A stretch of DNA of 64,000 nucleotides from Azospirillum halopraeferens DSM 3675 (GTDB lineage Bacteria > Pseudomonadota > Alphaproteobacteria > Azospirillales > Azospirillaceae), in NCBI RefSeq assembly GCF_000429625.1, contig NZ_AUCF01000006.1, positions 124,001-188,000 of the forward strand. The letters are read 5' to 3'. The translations under genes and the position numbers were made by a program. Position 1 is the first letter of the stretch, and each line of letters starts with the position of its first letter. Positions 51,465-63,555 of this stretch are shown here, piece after piece. The notes under the pieces are model-generated. The model did no database searches and was not told the DNA's origin. It worked only from the letters and a program-made list of their open reading frames with translations.

Positions 51465-52754
51465 ATGCCGCTCGACACCGGGATACGCCGTCTCGCCGCG
51501 GCCGCGGCCCTGCTCGCCGGTGCCGCCGCCGCCCCGCCGGCGGCGGCGCAGACGACCGTCACTATCGCCTGCTCGGCGCTCGGCATCGGCCACCAGCTCT
51601 GCCGTGAGGGGGCCGAGGCATGGGCGCAGGAGACCGGCAACGCCGTGCGCTTCGTCGCCACACCCAAGAGCGCCACCGACCAGCTCGCCCTCTACCAGCA
51701 GCTCCTGGCCGCCGGGTCGGCGGACATTGACGTCTTCCAGATCGACGTGGTGTGGCCGGGCATTCTCGGCGACCATTTCCTCGATCTGGCGGATCACATC
51801 GACCCGGCCGCTGCCGGCGAGCACCTGCCGGTGCTGGTGGAGACGGCAACGGTTGACGGACGCCTGGTCGCCCTGCCCTGGTTCATCGACATGGGTCTGC
51901 TCTACTACCGCGAGGACCTGTTGCGCCGGCATGGCCGGCCGGTGCCGACGACCTGGGCGGACCTGGAACAGACCGCCCGCCTGATCCGGGACGCGGAGCG
52001 GGCGGCCGGCAACGACCGGATGTGGGGCTATGTCTGGCAGGGCCGCGCCTACGAGGGGCTGACGGTCAACGCGCTGGAATGGATCGACAGCTTCGGCGGC
52101 GGCACGATCGTCGGCGACGACGGAGCGGTCACCGTGAACAACCCCCAGGCGGTCGAGGCGCTGGCGACCGCGGCCGGCTGGGTCGGGACGATCACGCCGC
52201 AGGGCGTGCTGAACTACACCGAGGAGGAGGCGCGCGGCGCCTTCCAGTCCGGCAACGCCGTATTCATGCGCAACTGGCCGTACGCGTGGCCGCTGGTCAA
52301 CGGCAGCGACAGTCCCGTCAAAGGGATGGTGGGCGTCGCCCCGTTGCCCCGGGGCGGGACCGACGGCAAGCACACCGGCGCCCTCGGCGGGCAGATGCTG
52401 GCGGTCAACCGCATGTCCGCCGTCCCCGACGCGGCCGCCGACCTCGTCCGCCACCTGACCGGCGCACAGGAGCAGAAGCGCCGCGCAATGAGGGGCGGTT
52501 ACAACCCGACCCGTCCCGCGCTCTACGAGGACGCCGACCTGATCGCCGTCAACCCGGTGGTGGCCGATCTGGCGGGGGCACTTCCGGGTGCCGTCGCCCG
52601 CCCCTCCCGACAGGCGGGGCAGCTTTACAACCAGCTCTCGGCCGAACTGTACCAGGCCGTCCACCGCGTGCTGTCCGGTTCGGCGGAGGCCGCGGACGCG
52701 CTCGCCGGGCTGGAGCGATCGCTGGAGCGTTTGAACCGGCGCAGCCGCCGGTAG
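51465..52754 (+). CDS. Carbohydrate ABC transporter substrate-binding protein
   Basis: This 429-residue periplasmic protein has a signal peptide (residues 1-28, ending AAAQT) and the family 1 binding-protein layout: TVTIACSALGIGHQLCREGAEAW, VDVVWPGILGDHFLDLADHID (as IDVFQIDVVWPGIL), WFIDMGLLYYREDLL and AVFMRNWPYAWPLV. It resembles ThuE/trehalose-maltose binding proteins. GAGGGAGGGAAC is a strong ribosome site. It heads a four-gene importer operon with two permeases and an ATPase, complete in the window. The substrate is probably a disaccharide or polyol, but cannot be fixed from sequence. Confidence 0.93.
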   Translation: MPLDTGIRRLAAAAALLAGAAAAPPAAAQTTVTIACSALGIGHQLCREGAEAWAQETGNAVRFVATPKSATDQLALYQQLLAAGSADIDVFQIDVVWPGILGDHFLDLADHIDPAAAGEHLPVLVETATVDGRLVALPWFIDMGLLYYREDLLRRHGRPVPTTWADLEQTARLIRDAERAAGNDRMWGYVWQGRAYEGLTVNALEWIDSFGGGTIVGDDGAVTVNNPQAVEALATAAGWVGTITPQGVLNYTEEEARGAFQSGNAVFMRNWPYAWPLVNGSDSPVKGMVGVAPLPRGGTDGKHTGALGGQMLAVNRMSAVPDAAADLVRHLTGAQEQKRRAMRGGYNPTRPALYEDADLIAVNPVVADLAGALPGAVARPSRQAGQLYNQLSAELYQAVHRVLSGSAEAADALAGLERSLERLNRRSRR

Positions 52755-52767
52755 GGCGGGGCCGCCG

Positions 52768-53673
52768 ATGGCGCACGGCTCCGCCCTCGCCCGCGAGCGC
52801 CGCCGCGCCGCCGCGCTGTTTCTCGCTCCCATGCTGGCGGTGCTGGCGCTGGTGGCGGTGTGGCCGCTGGCGCGCACGGTGTATTTCTCGTTCACCGACG
52901 CCACGCTCGGCAGCCTCGACAGTTACGTCATCGTCGGCGTCGAGAACTATCGGTGGCTCGCGGAAGATCCGGACTGGTGGAGGGCGGTACGGAACACCGT
53001 GGTCTTCACCGTGGTGTCGGTGACGCTGGAGACGATGCTGGGCCTCGTCATCGCCCTGGCTCTCAACGCCCGCCTGCCCGGCCGCGGGCTGCTGCGGGCG
53101 GCGGTGCTGATCCCCTGGGCGATCCCGACCGTGGTGTCGGCGCAGATGTGGGGATGGATGTTCCACGACCTCTACGGCGTCGTGAACGAGGCGCTGCTGG
53201 CCGCGGGACTGATCGCAGCCCCGAAGGCATGGACTGCCGACCCGGACCTGTCCATGACCGCCGTGGTCCTGGTCGACGTGTGGAAGGCCACGCCGTTCAT
53301 GACGCTGCTGATCCTGGCGGCGCTTCAGATGCTGCCGCGCGACCTCTACGAGGCGGCGCGGGTGGACGGAATCCACCCCGTGCGCGTCTTCTTCCGCGTC
53401 ACCCTGCCGCTGATCCGCCCGGCCCTGATGGTGGCGGTGATCTTCCGCACGCTGGACGCGCTGCGCGTCTTCGACCTGATGTACGTTCTGACCGGCAACA
53501 TCCGGGAGACCATGTCCATGTCGGTGTACGCGCGCCGGCAGCTCATCGATTTTCAGGACATCGGCTACGGCTCCGCCGCCGCCACGGCGCTGTTCCTGGT
53601 GGTGGCCCTGATCACCGTGACGACCATCACGCTGGGCCGTGTACGGCCGGGCGGAAAGGGGGGCTCCGGATGA
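52768..53673 (+). CDS. Sugar ABC transporter permease (MalF/ThuF type)
   Basis: This 301-residue permease has six membrane spans, starting with LFLAPMLAVLALVAVWPLARTVYFSFTDA. The EAA coupling loop is clear: DLYEAARVDGIHPVRVFFRVTLPLIRPALMV (EAA-x3-G-x9-I-x-LP). The ATP-binding partner docks here. The gene lies 13 bp after the binding-protein gene and its end overlaps the next permease start by 4 bp. The periplasmic loop after span 1 is short, unlike the long loop of E. coli MalF. Confidence 0.94.
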   Translation: MAHGSALARERRRAAALFLAPMLAVLALVAVWPLARTVYFSFTDATLGSLDSYVIVGVENYRWLAEDPDWWRAVRNTVVFTVVSVTLETMLGLVIALALNARLPGRGLLRAAVLIPWAIPTVVSAQMWGWMFHDLYGVVNEALLAAGLIAAPKAWTADPDLSMTAVVLVDVWKATPFMTLLILAALQMLPRDLYEAARVDGIHPVRVFFRVTLPLIRPALMVAVIFRTLDALRVFDLMYVLTGNIRETMSMSVYARRQLIDFQDIGYGSAAATALFLVVALITVTTITLGRVRPGGKGGSG

Positions 53674-54485
53674 AACGCCTCCTCTTCGCCCTCCTCCTCG
53701 CCGCCATCGTCTTCTACACGGTGTTCCCGTTCTACTGGGCCATCGTGTCGTCGCTGAAGTCGGGCAGCGCGCTGTTCATCGTGGAAGCGTGGCCGGCCGA
53801 CCCCACCCTCGCCAACTATGCGGCGGTGTTCCGGGGCCAGCCGTTCGGACGGAGCATCCTGAACTCGCTTCTGGTGGCATCGGGCGTCGTGGGCGTATCG
53901 CTGGCCCTGGCGGTGACGGCGTCGTACGCGCTGGGGCGGGTGGCGTTCCGCGGCCGGTCGCTGCTGCTTCTGTCGATCCTGTCGGTGTCCATGTTCCCGC
54001 AGGTGGCCGTGCTGTCCGGTCTGTTCGAACTGGTGCGGGCACTCGGCCTCTACAACAGCCTGTGGGGGCTGGGGCTGACCTACATGATCTTCACCCTGCC
54101 CTTCACGGTCTGGGTGCTGACGACCTTCATGCGGGAACTGCCGCGGGAACTGGAGGAGGCGGCCATCGTCGACGGCGCAACGCCGTGGGTGATCGTGACG
54201 CGGATCTTCCTTCCGCTGCTGGGTCCGGCACTGGCGGCAACGGGTCTGCTGGCGTTCATCACCGCGTGGAACGAGTTCCTGTTCGCGCTGACCTTCACGT
54301 TGACCGACGACCGGCGCACGGTGCCCGTCGCCATTGCGCTGATGTCGGGTGCATCCGCGTTCGAGCTGCCCTGGGGCCAGGTGATGGCGGCCTCGGTCGT
54401 CGTCACCGTGCCGCTGATCGCGCTGGTCCTGGTGTTCCAGCGCCGCATCGTCTCCGGCCTCACCGCCGGCGCGGTCAAAGGATAG
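53670..54485 (+). CDS. Sugar ABC transporter permease (MalG/ThuG type)
   Basis: This 271-residue permease has six spans. The first reads RLLFALLLAAIVFYTVFPFYWAIVSSLK and the EAA loop is ELEEAAIVDGATPWVIVTRIFLPLLGPALAA. The C-terminal tail (QRRIVSGLTAGAVKG) is the MalG-type segment that inserts into the ATPase. It overlaps the upstream permease by 4 bp (ATGA) and lies 8 bp before the ATPase gene, so the three are translated together. Confidence 0.95.
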   Translation: MKRLLFALLLAAIVFYTVFPFYWAIVSSLKSGSALFIVEAWPADPTLANYAAVFRGQPFGRSILNSLLVASGVVGVSLALAVTASYALGRVAFRGRSLLLLSILSVSMFPQVAVLSGLFELVRALGLYNSLWGLGLTYMIFTLPFTVWVLTTFMRELPRELEEAAIVDGATPWVIVTRIFLPLLGPALAATGLLAFITAWNEFLFALTFTLTDDRRTVPVAIALMSGASAFELPWGQVMAASVVVTVPLIALVLVFQRRIVSGLTAGAVKG

Positions 54486-54493
54486 GAGGGGGA

Positions 54494-56257
<1,764 letters not shown>

Positions 56258-56261
<4 letters not shown>

Positions 56262-56992
56262 GAGCGGAACAACCTCGTGTATTGGGTTTCGTGAACGGCG
56301 GAGGTCCAGTCGACCATCGGCGCACGGCTGCCGAGATCGTCGGGGGAAGCGGACTCGGCCCACGCGGCGTGGCGGGCCACCAGCGGCTCCAGCGCCGCCA
56401 TGGTCCGCTGTCCGTCGGTCTGGCCCAGCGGCACCAGGCGCACGCCGGCCGACACCAGGTTGGCGACCACGGCGTGCAGGAAGCCGGCCAGCGCGGGCGC
56501 GAGGGGAATGCCGGCCAGCGCCGCGCACAGGGCCACCGCGACCGCGTGCGCCGGCGCGCGCCCGGTCCCGGCGATCAGGCCCCGCCAGCGCTCCAGCCCT
56601 TCGAGCGGCCACGCCGCGGCCACCGCGCCCAGGAACGCAGTCCCCTGGGCGGAGGATTCCAGCGCCATCTCGCGCGTCCCGCGCAGGCCGTCGGCGCGCT
56701 CCAGCGCCCACAGGAAGGCGTCGTCGTCGCCGGCGCTCACCGCCCGGTGCGCGGCGGCGAACAGCACGGCGTCGGTCCGGCCGGCCCCGTGCTCCAGCAC
56801 GAACCCGGCCCAGTCCGCCAGGGTGGCGCGGTCACGCACCAGCCCCGCCTCCACCGCCGCCTCCAGCCCGTGGCTGTAGGTGTAGGCGCCGGTGGGAAAG
56901 GACGGCGACAGCCAGGCGAGGAGGCGGAGCAAAGCGCCCTGCGGCGGTGGCTGCGCCGGGGCCCGACGCGACGCCTCAGTGTCCATGCCCAT
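56258..56992 (-). CDS. ureF: Urease accessory protein UreF
   Basis: This 244-residue helical protein links UreG to UreD on the urease apoprotein. Family features are [32 protein letters not shown] at the N-terminus and [36 protein letters not shown] in the C-terminal half. The start is one of two close ATGs, 56992 or 56986, both inside the end of ureE (overlap 17 or 11 bp). It ends overlapping ureG. All features fit a normal, complete UreF. Confidence 0.95.
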
Positions 56993-57437
56993 GGTGCCCG
57001 CCGCCGGCGTACGCCCCCTGCTCCGGCGTGAAGGGGGCCTGCACCTCGTGCACATGGGCGCCCAGGCCGTGAAGCATGTCGACGATCACGTGATCCCAAG
57101 GCAGGCGCAGCACACCCGGTGCGATCTCCACCGGCAGGTGGCGGTTGCCCAGGTGCCAGGCGACGCGGGCGAACTCCGTGGCGTCGTGGCAGTGCACCTC
57201 GGCCAGCCGCTCGGGTGCGGCGCGCACCCGCAGCACGCCGCCGCCGTCCAGTTCCAGCCCGTCGCCATCAGCCAGGACCTGCGCGCGCGGCAGGTCCAGC
57301 AGGAACTCCCCGCCCGCGTCGTCGGTCAGCCGCACCCGGCGGCGAAAACGGTCGTCGTAGGCGAGCGTCACGGTGCCGGCGGAGCGGGATTCGTCCCAGG
57401 TGCCGGCGGCGTGGACGCAGATGGCGCGGCGAAGCAT
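56976..57437 (-). CDS. ureE: Urease accessory nickel-binding protein UreE
   Basis: This 153-residue nickel metallochaperone has an N-terminal peptide-binding domain (GTVTLAYDDRFRRRVRLTDDAGGEFLLDLPRAQVLADGDGLEL) and a C-terminal metal-binding domain (VHCHDATEFARVAWHLGNRHLPVEI). It ends in a histidine-rich tail GGGHHGHGH that adds nickel capacity. The tail is short compared with some UreEs. It starts 12 bp after ureC and overlaps ureF. It delivers Ni(II) to UreG. Confidence 0.95.
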   Translation of the reverse strand: MLRRAICVHAAGTWDESRSAGTVTLAYDDRFRRRVRLTDDAGGEFLLDLPRAQVLADGDGLELDGGGVLRVRAAPERLAEVHCHDATEFARVAWHLGNRHLPVEIAPGVLRLPWDHVIVDMLHGLGAHVHEVQAPFTPEQGAYAGGGHHGHGH

Positions 57438-57449
57438 CGGGTCCCCTCG

Positions 57450-59159
<1,710 letters not shown>

Positions 59160-59184
59160 CTTCCCCTCCGTTGCGCGGGCGCCG

Positions 59185-59490
59185 TCAGAGCGCGCCTTCG
59201 ACCTTGCCGTTGAAGCCGTGGACGATGCGGGCGCCGGCGTAGGCCACCAGCGTCACCGGCCGGGTCTGCCCCGGCTCGAACCGCACGGCGGTGCCGGCGG
59301 GGATGTCCAGGCGCATGCCCCGCGCCTTCTCGCGGTCGAAGGACAGCCCTTCGTTCGTCTCGTAGAAGTGATAGTGGGAACCGACCTGGATCGGCCGGTC
59401 GCCGGTGTTGGCGACGTCGAGCGTCACCGTGGCGCGGCCGGCGTTCAGTTCGATGTCGCCGGGGGCGGTGAAGAGTTCGCCGGGGATCAT
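59185..59490 (-). CDS. ureB: Urease beta subunit
   Basis: This 101-residue subunit starts [75 protein letters not shown], the standard UreB jelly-roll sequence, and ends [16 protein letters not shown]. It is a structural subunit of the (alpha beta gamma)3 enzyme. It lies 8 bp after ureA and 25 bp before ureC. Confidence 0.97.
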   Translation of the reverse strand: MIPGELFTAPGDIELNAGRATVTLDVANTGDRPIQVGSHYHFYETNEGLSFDREKARGMRLDIPAGTAVRFEPGQTRPVTLVAYAGARIVHGFNGKVEGAL

Positions 59491-59498
59491 GGCGGGCC

Positions 59499-59801
59499 TC
59501 AGCGGATCGGGTTGTGGACGGTGACGAGCTTGGTGCCGTCGGGGAAGGTGGCCTCCACCTGGATCTCGTGGATCATCTCGGGGATGCCCTCCATCACCTG
59601 CGCGCGGGTCAGCACGGTGGCGCCGTCCCGCATCAGTTCCGCCACCGTGCGGCCGTCGCGCGCGCCCTCGACCACGAAGTCGGTGATCAGCGCCACCGCC
59701 TCCGGATGGTTCAGCTTCACGCCGCGTTCCAGCCGGCGGCGCGCCACCACGGCGGCCATGGCCACCAGCAGCTTGTCCTTTTCCCGCGGTGTCAGGTTCA
59801 T
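59499..59801 (-). CDS. ureA: Urease gamma subunit
   Basis: This 100-residue subunit begins [60 protein letters not shown] and ends LVTVHNPIR, a canonical UreA. It is the small structural subunit. It is separate from ureB, not fused as in Helicobacter. It starts 12 bp after ureD. Confidence 0.98.
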   Translation of the reverse strand: MNLTPREKDKLLVAMAAVVARRRLERGVKLNHPEAVALITDFVVEGARDGRTVAELMRDGATVLTRAQVMEGIPEMIHEIQVEATFPDGTKLVTVHNPIR

Positions 59802-59813
59802 CGCACTCCCCCG

Positions 59814-60776
59814 TCATACGTGCCACAGGCGCGGCAGCCGGGCCGGCAGGCCCGCCGCTTCCGCCCGGAACGCCGCCCAGAAGCGGCCGAAATCCTCGCG
59901 CAGCCGGCGTGCGTCGGCGTTCAGCAGGCGCACCACCAGCACCTCTCCGAGGCAGGTCGCTCCCGCCCGCCCCCCGGTACCATCCAGCAGCGCACGCGCC
60001 GTGTCCAGCCGTGCCGGCGCGTCGGGTGCGGCGTAGACGATGGTGCCGAACGCTGTCGCCCCGGCGAATCCGGCGGGATGGTCCAGCAGCGCCGCGACGT
60101 CGCCGTCCAGGTGCAGGGCATCGGCCCAGACGAGCCGCCCGTCGCGCCGCACCTCCCAGGCGTCGCGGGCCAGCCCGGTGGCGAATCGCTCGCCCCGCGC
60201 GATCCGCCCGAACACCAGCAGCTCCCCCGCCAGCAGCCGCCCGCCGCCGGTGGCGGCCACCGCGGTGGTGCGCCGCAGCCGCGACCGGTCGAACAGGATG
60301 GTTTCCTGCGGCAGCCACTCCAGCCAGCCGCCGTCGGCCACCTCCAGCGCCACGTCCATGCGCACGTCGGCGCCGGTGGAGCGGTAGACCTTCTCCGCCG
60401 CCTGCGCCGTCACCAGCGCCGCCGCCCCCTCTCCCGCCCGGGCGACGATGTCCAGCCGGTCGCCGCCCACCAGCCCGCCCGAGGTGGTGACCACCACCGC
60501 CGTCGGCGGGTCGCCGGCCGCCGGAGTCGGGAACAGCAGGCGCAGCGGATCGTGGTGGTAGAGGTGGGCAAGGCGTGTGCGCCCGCCGGAGTCGCGGGCG
60601 AACGCCACCTCGGCAGTGCCGTGGATGGTGAGGCGGGAGGGGGACACGCTCGCGCCGGGCCCCCCTCCTGACCTCCCCCCATCTTCGACGGGGGGAGGAA
60701 CCGCGCCCTCCCCCGCGGTGCGGGGGAGGGTTGGGTGGGAGCCCGGTGCGACTGCGTCGCGCGAAAAATCCGTCAC
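59814..60776 (-). CDS. ureD: Urease accessory protein UreD, with repeat-encoded N-terminus
   Basis: UreD forms the nickel tunnel with UreF and UreG. The family core begins near [37 protein letters not shown], with [40 protein letters not shown] and [11 protein letters not shown] further on. The reading from GTG at 60776 gives 320 residues. Its first 43 residues (including [20 protein letters not shown]) are mostly encoded by a GC-rich palindromic repeat and do not resemble UreD. A GTG at 60647 ([10 protein letters not shown]) would remove them and give 277 residues, close to a normal UreD. It follows urtE by 7 bp. Confidence 0.93.
   Translation of the reverse strand: MTDFSRDAVAPGSHPTLPRTAGEGAVPPPVEDGGRSGGGPGASVSPSRLTIHGTAEVAFARDSGGRTRLAHLYHHDPLRLLFPTPAAGDPPTAVVVTTSGGLVGGDRLDIVARAGEGAAALVTAQAAEKVYRSTGADVRMDVALEVADGGWLEWLPQETILFDRSRLRRTTAVAATGGGRLLAGELLVFGRIARGERFATGLARDAWEVRRDGRLVWADALHLDGDVAALLDHPAGFAGATAFGTIVYAAPDAPARLDTARALLDGTGGRAGATCLGEVLVVRLLNADARRLREDFGRFWAAFRAEAAGLPARLPRLWHV
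60672..60730. repeat. Double GC-rich palindrome inside the 5' part of ureD
   Basis: Two stems lie side by side: CCTCCCCCC/GGGGGGAGG (60672-60680 with 60690-60698, 9-nt loop) and CCCTCCCCCGC/GCGGGGGAGGG (60706-60716 with 60720-60730, loop GGT). Both are perfect. The CCCTCCCCC/GGGGGAGGG core is shared with the palindromes at 45334 and, less exactly, 63488. If UreD starts at 60776, the element is translated. Confidence 0.65.
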
Positions 60777-60783
60777 GGGAACG

Positions 60784-61479
60784 TCAAACCGTCAAATGCC
60801 TGCGCACCTCGGACTCGACCATGTCCGCGGCCGTGCCCGCAAGCACGACTTCGCCGCGGTCCATCACGGCGTAGCGGTCGGCGAGGTCGCGGGCGAACTC
60901 GAAATACTGTTCCACCAGCAGGATCGCCATGTCGCCGCGCGCCGCCAGGCGGCGGATCACGTCCTCGATCAGCTTGATGATGGAAGGCTGGATGCCCTCC
61001 GTCGGCTCGTCCAGGATGAGGAGCCGCGGCCGCGTCACCAGGGCCCGGGCGATGGCGAGCTGCTGCTGCTGACCGCCCGACAGGTCGCCGCCGCGGCGGC
61101 GCAGCATGTCCTTCAGAACGGGGAACAGCTCGAAGATCTCGTCGGGGATGGTGCGCATCTTCGCCGGCAGGGTGGCGAATCCGGTTTGCAGGTTCTCCAG
61201 CACCGTCAGGCGCGGGAAGACCTCGCGCCCCTGGGGCACAAAGCCGATGCCGCGCCGGGCCCGTTCGTAGGTGGGCAGCCCGGCGATCTCCGCCCCCTCC
61301 CAGCCGATGGAGCCGCGGCGGATCGCCTCCAGCCCCAGCACGGCGCGCAGCAGGCTGGTCTTGCCCACGCCGTTGCGGCCGAGCAGGCAGGTCACCTGCC
61401 CCTTGGGCGCCTCCAGCGAGACGCCGCGCAGGGCGTGGCTGGCGCCGTAGTAGAGGTGCACGTTGTCGACGGTCAGCAT
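60784..61479 (-). CDS. urtE: Urea ABC transporter ATP-binding protein UrtE
   Basis: This 231-residue LivF-like ATPase shows Walker A GRNGVGKTS, RRGIGFVPQGREVFPRLTVLENL, signature DLSGGQQQQLAIARAL, Walker B RLLILDEPTEGIQPSI and switch VEQYFEFARDLADRYAVMDRGEVV. The phrase VPQGREVFPRLTVLENLxTG is typical of UrtE. With UrtD it powers the UrtABC high-affinity urea importer. It is 1 bp downstream of urtD and 7 bp upstream of the ureD reading, so uptake and hydrolysis genes share one transcript. Confidence 0.96.
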   Translation of the reverse strand: MLTVDNVHLYYGASHALRGVSLEAPKGQVTCLLGRNGVGKTSLLRAVLGLEAIRRGSIGWEGAEIAGLPTYERARRGIGFVPQGREVFPRLTVLENLQTGFATLPAKMRTIPDEIFELFPVLKDMLRRRGGDLSGGQQQQLAIARALVTRPRLLILDEPTEGIQPSIIKLIEDVIRRLAARGDMAILLVEQYFEFARDLADRYAVMDRGEVVLAGTAADMVESEVRRHLTV

Positions 61480-61480
61480 G

Positions 61481-62335
61481 TCAGCGCCCCAGATAGACTT
61501 CGATGACGCGGTGGTCGTTCTTCACCGTCTCCAGCGAACCCTCGGCCAGCACCGAGCCCTCGTGCAGCACCGTGACCTTGGCGCCCAGGCGCCGCACGAA
61601 CTCCATGTCATGCTCCACCACCACGACCGAGCGGTCGCGGTTGATGTCGAGGATGAGGTCGGCGGTCTGCTCCGTCTCGTGGTCGGTCATGCCGGCCACC
61701 GGCTCGTCCAGCAGCAGGATCTGCGGCTCCTGCATCAGCAGCATGCCGATCTCCAGCCACTGCTTCTGCCCGTGGCTGAGCTGGCCGGCGCGGAAGGCGC
61801 GCCGGTCGCCCAGCCCGATCAGCCCCATGATCTCGTCGATGCGGCGCGCCCGGGCGGCGTCCAGGGTGAAGAACAGGGTGCGGAAGGTGCCGCGGTCACA
61901 CTTCAGGGCCAGTTCCAGGTTCTCGAACACGGTCAGGTGCTCGAACACCGTGGGCTTCTGGAACTTGCGCCCGATGCCCAGGTTGGCGATCCGCGTCTCG
62001 TCCAGGCGGGTCAGGTCGGTGTCCGCATCGAAGATGACGTGGCCGCGGTCCGGCTTGGTCTTGCCGGTGATGACGTCCATCATGGTTGTCTTGCCGGCGC
62101 CGTTGGGGCCGATGATGGTGCGCAGCTCCCCCTTGGCGATGACGAGCGACAGGTTGTTCAGCGCCCGGAACCCGTCGAAGCTGACGGTCACGCCGTCCAG
62201 GTAGAGGACGGTGCCCGCCGCCGCGGCCGGCGCCGCGGCGGTCCGCCGACCGGCCCGGGCCGGCACGGCCGACGCCTTCGGTTCGGCCGCGACGATGGTG
62301 CCGTCGCCCTCAGGCACGGTGCTTCTGCGCCACAT
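61481..62335 (-). CDS. urtD: Urea ABC transporter ATP-binding protein UrtD
   Basis: This 284-residue LivG-like ATPase has Walker A GPNGAGKTT, Q-loop IGRKFQKPTVFEHLTVFENL (the FQKP form typical of UrtD), signature LSHGQKQWLEIGMLLMQEP (a UrtD-specific variant of LSGGQ), Walker B ILLLDEPVAGMTDHET and switch VEHDMEFVRRLGAKVTVL. The first 40 residues (TVPEGDGTIVAAEPKASAVPARAGRRTAAAPAAAAG) are a low-complexity extension. GGGAGGGC before the ATG at 62335 supports this start, which overlaps urtC by 26 bp. Confidence 0.96.
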   Translation of the reverse strand: MWRRSTVPEGDGTIVAAEPKASAVPARAGRRTAAAPAAAAGTVLYLDGVTVSFDGFRALNNLSLVIAKGELRTIIGPNGAGKTTMMDVITGKTKPDRGHVIFDADTDLTRLDETRIANLGIGRKFQKPTVFEHLTVFENLELALKCDRGTFRTLFFTLDAARARRIDEIMGLIGLGDRRAFRAGQLSHGQKQWLEIGMLLMQEPQILLLDEPVAGMTDHETEQTADLILDINRDRSVVVVEHDMEFVRRLGAKVTVLHEGSVLAEGSLETVKNDHRVIEVYLGR

Positions 62336-63449
62336 TCTGGACGCCCTCCCCGATCTTGGCTCGCAGTTGACCCCAAAGGCCGACAATCCCCTTGGGCATG
62401 AACAGGGTGACGAGGATGAACAGGCCGCCCAGGAAGAACAGCCACACCTCCGGCGCCAGGCCGGTGAAGACGCTCTTGGCGCCGTTGACGGTGAAGGCGC
62501 CGAGGATGGCGCCGAACAGGGTGCCGCGCCCGCCCACCGCCACCCAGATCGCCACCTCGATCGACTGGGCCGGCGAGAATTCCGACGGGTTGATGATGCC
62601 CACCTGCGGCACGTAGAGGGCGCCGGCGATCCCCGCCAGCACCGCCGACAGGGTGAAGACGAACAGCTTGGCCGCCGTCACGTCGTAGCCGAGGAAGCGC
62701 ACCCGGCTCTCCGCGTCGCGGATCGCCATCAGCACCCGGCCCAGCTTGGAGGCCACCACGAAGCGCGCCACCAGGTAGCCCGCCGCCAGCATCACCGCCG
62801 AAGCCACGTACAGGGCCACCCGGGTGGCGTCCGATTGCAGCGGGTACCCCAGGATGTCCTTGAAGTCGGTCAGGCCGTTGTTGCCGCCGAAGCCCATCTC
62901 GTTGCGGAAGAAGGCCAGCATCAGGGCGAAGGTCATGGCCTGCGTGATGATCGAGAAATAGACCCCGGTGATGCGCGAGCGGAAGGCGAACCAGCCCACC
63001 ACGAAGGCCAGCGCCGCCGGCACCGCCACGATCATCAGCGCCGTCCACAGCACGCCGTCGAAGCCCCACCAGTACCAGGGCAGCTCCTTCCAGTTGAGGA
63101 AGACCATGAAGTCCGGCAGGCCGGCGTTGCCGTAGACGCCGCGCTCGCCGATCTGCCGCATCAGGTGCATGCCCATGGCGTAGCCGCCCAGCGCGAAGAA
63201 CGCCCCATGGCCGAGCGACAGCGCCCCGGCGTAGCCCCACACCAGGTCGAGGCTGAGCGCCAGCAGCGCGAAGCACAGGTACTTGCCCAGCAGGCTGACC
63301 ATGTAGGCCGGCACGTGCAGCGGGCTGTCCGGCGGGGTGGCCAGGTGCAGCACCGGAACCAGAACCGCGGCGACCAGCAGCAGCCCGCAGAACACCGACC
63401 AGCCGCGTCGGGATTCCAGGGCGAGAAGGCGGGAGGTCAGCGGACCCAT
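62310..63449 (-). CDS. urtC: Urea ABC transporter permease UrtC
   Basis: This 379-residue LivM-like permease has about ten spans, with FALLALSLDLVWGYAGALSLGHGAFFALGGYAMGMHLMRQIG near the N-terminus and ITGVYFSIITQAMTFALMLAFFRNEMGFGGNNGLTDFKDILG, the substrate-path sequence characteristic of UrtC. RFLGYDVTAAKLFVFTLSAVLAGIAGALYVPQVGIINPSEF is the coupling region. It pairs with UrtB. About 106 bp of spacer with a GC-rich palindrome separates it from urtB. Confidence 0.96.
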   Translation of the reverse strand: MGPLTSRLLALESRRGWSVFCGLLLVAAVLVPVLHLATPPDSPLHVPAYMVSLLGKYLCFALLALSLDLVWGYAGALSLGHGAFFALGGYAMGMHLMRQIGERGVYGNAGLPDFMVFLNWKELPWYWWGFDGVLWTALMIVAVPAALAFVVGWFAFRSRITGVYFSIITQAMTFALMLAFFRNEMGFGGNNGLTDFKDILGYPLQSDATRVALYVASAVMLAAGYLVARFVVASKLGRVLMAIRDAESRVRFLGYDVTAAKLFVFTLSAVLAGIAGALYVPQVGIINPSEFSPAQSIEVAIWVAVGGRGTLFGAILGAFTVNGAKSVFTGLAPEVWLFFLGGLFILVTLFMPKGIVGLWGQLRAKIGEGVQNVAQKHRA

Positions 63450-63487
63450 GACGCGGTCTCCCGGTTTGCGCGGCGCGCACCGCGGTG

Positions 63488-63514
63488 CCCTCCCCCGCCT
63501 CCGGCGGGGAAGGT
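63488..63514. repeat. GC-rich imperfect palindrome between urtB and urtC
   Basis: CCCTCCCCCGCC (63488-63499) faces GGCGGGGAAGGT (63503-63514) with a TCC loop, pairing at 10 of 12 positions. It occupies the urtB-urtC spacer. Its core matches the palindromes at 45334 and 60706. Confidence 0.5.
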
Positions 63515-63555
63515 GGGCCCGAAGGGACCCGACAAGACGACGTTCCTCATGCGAC

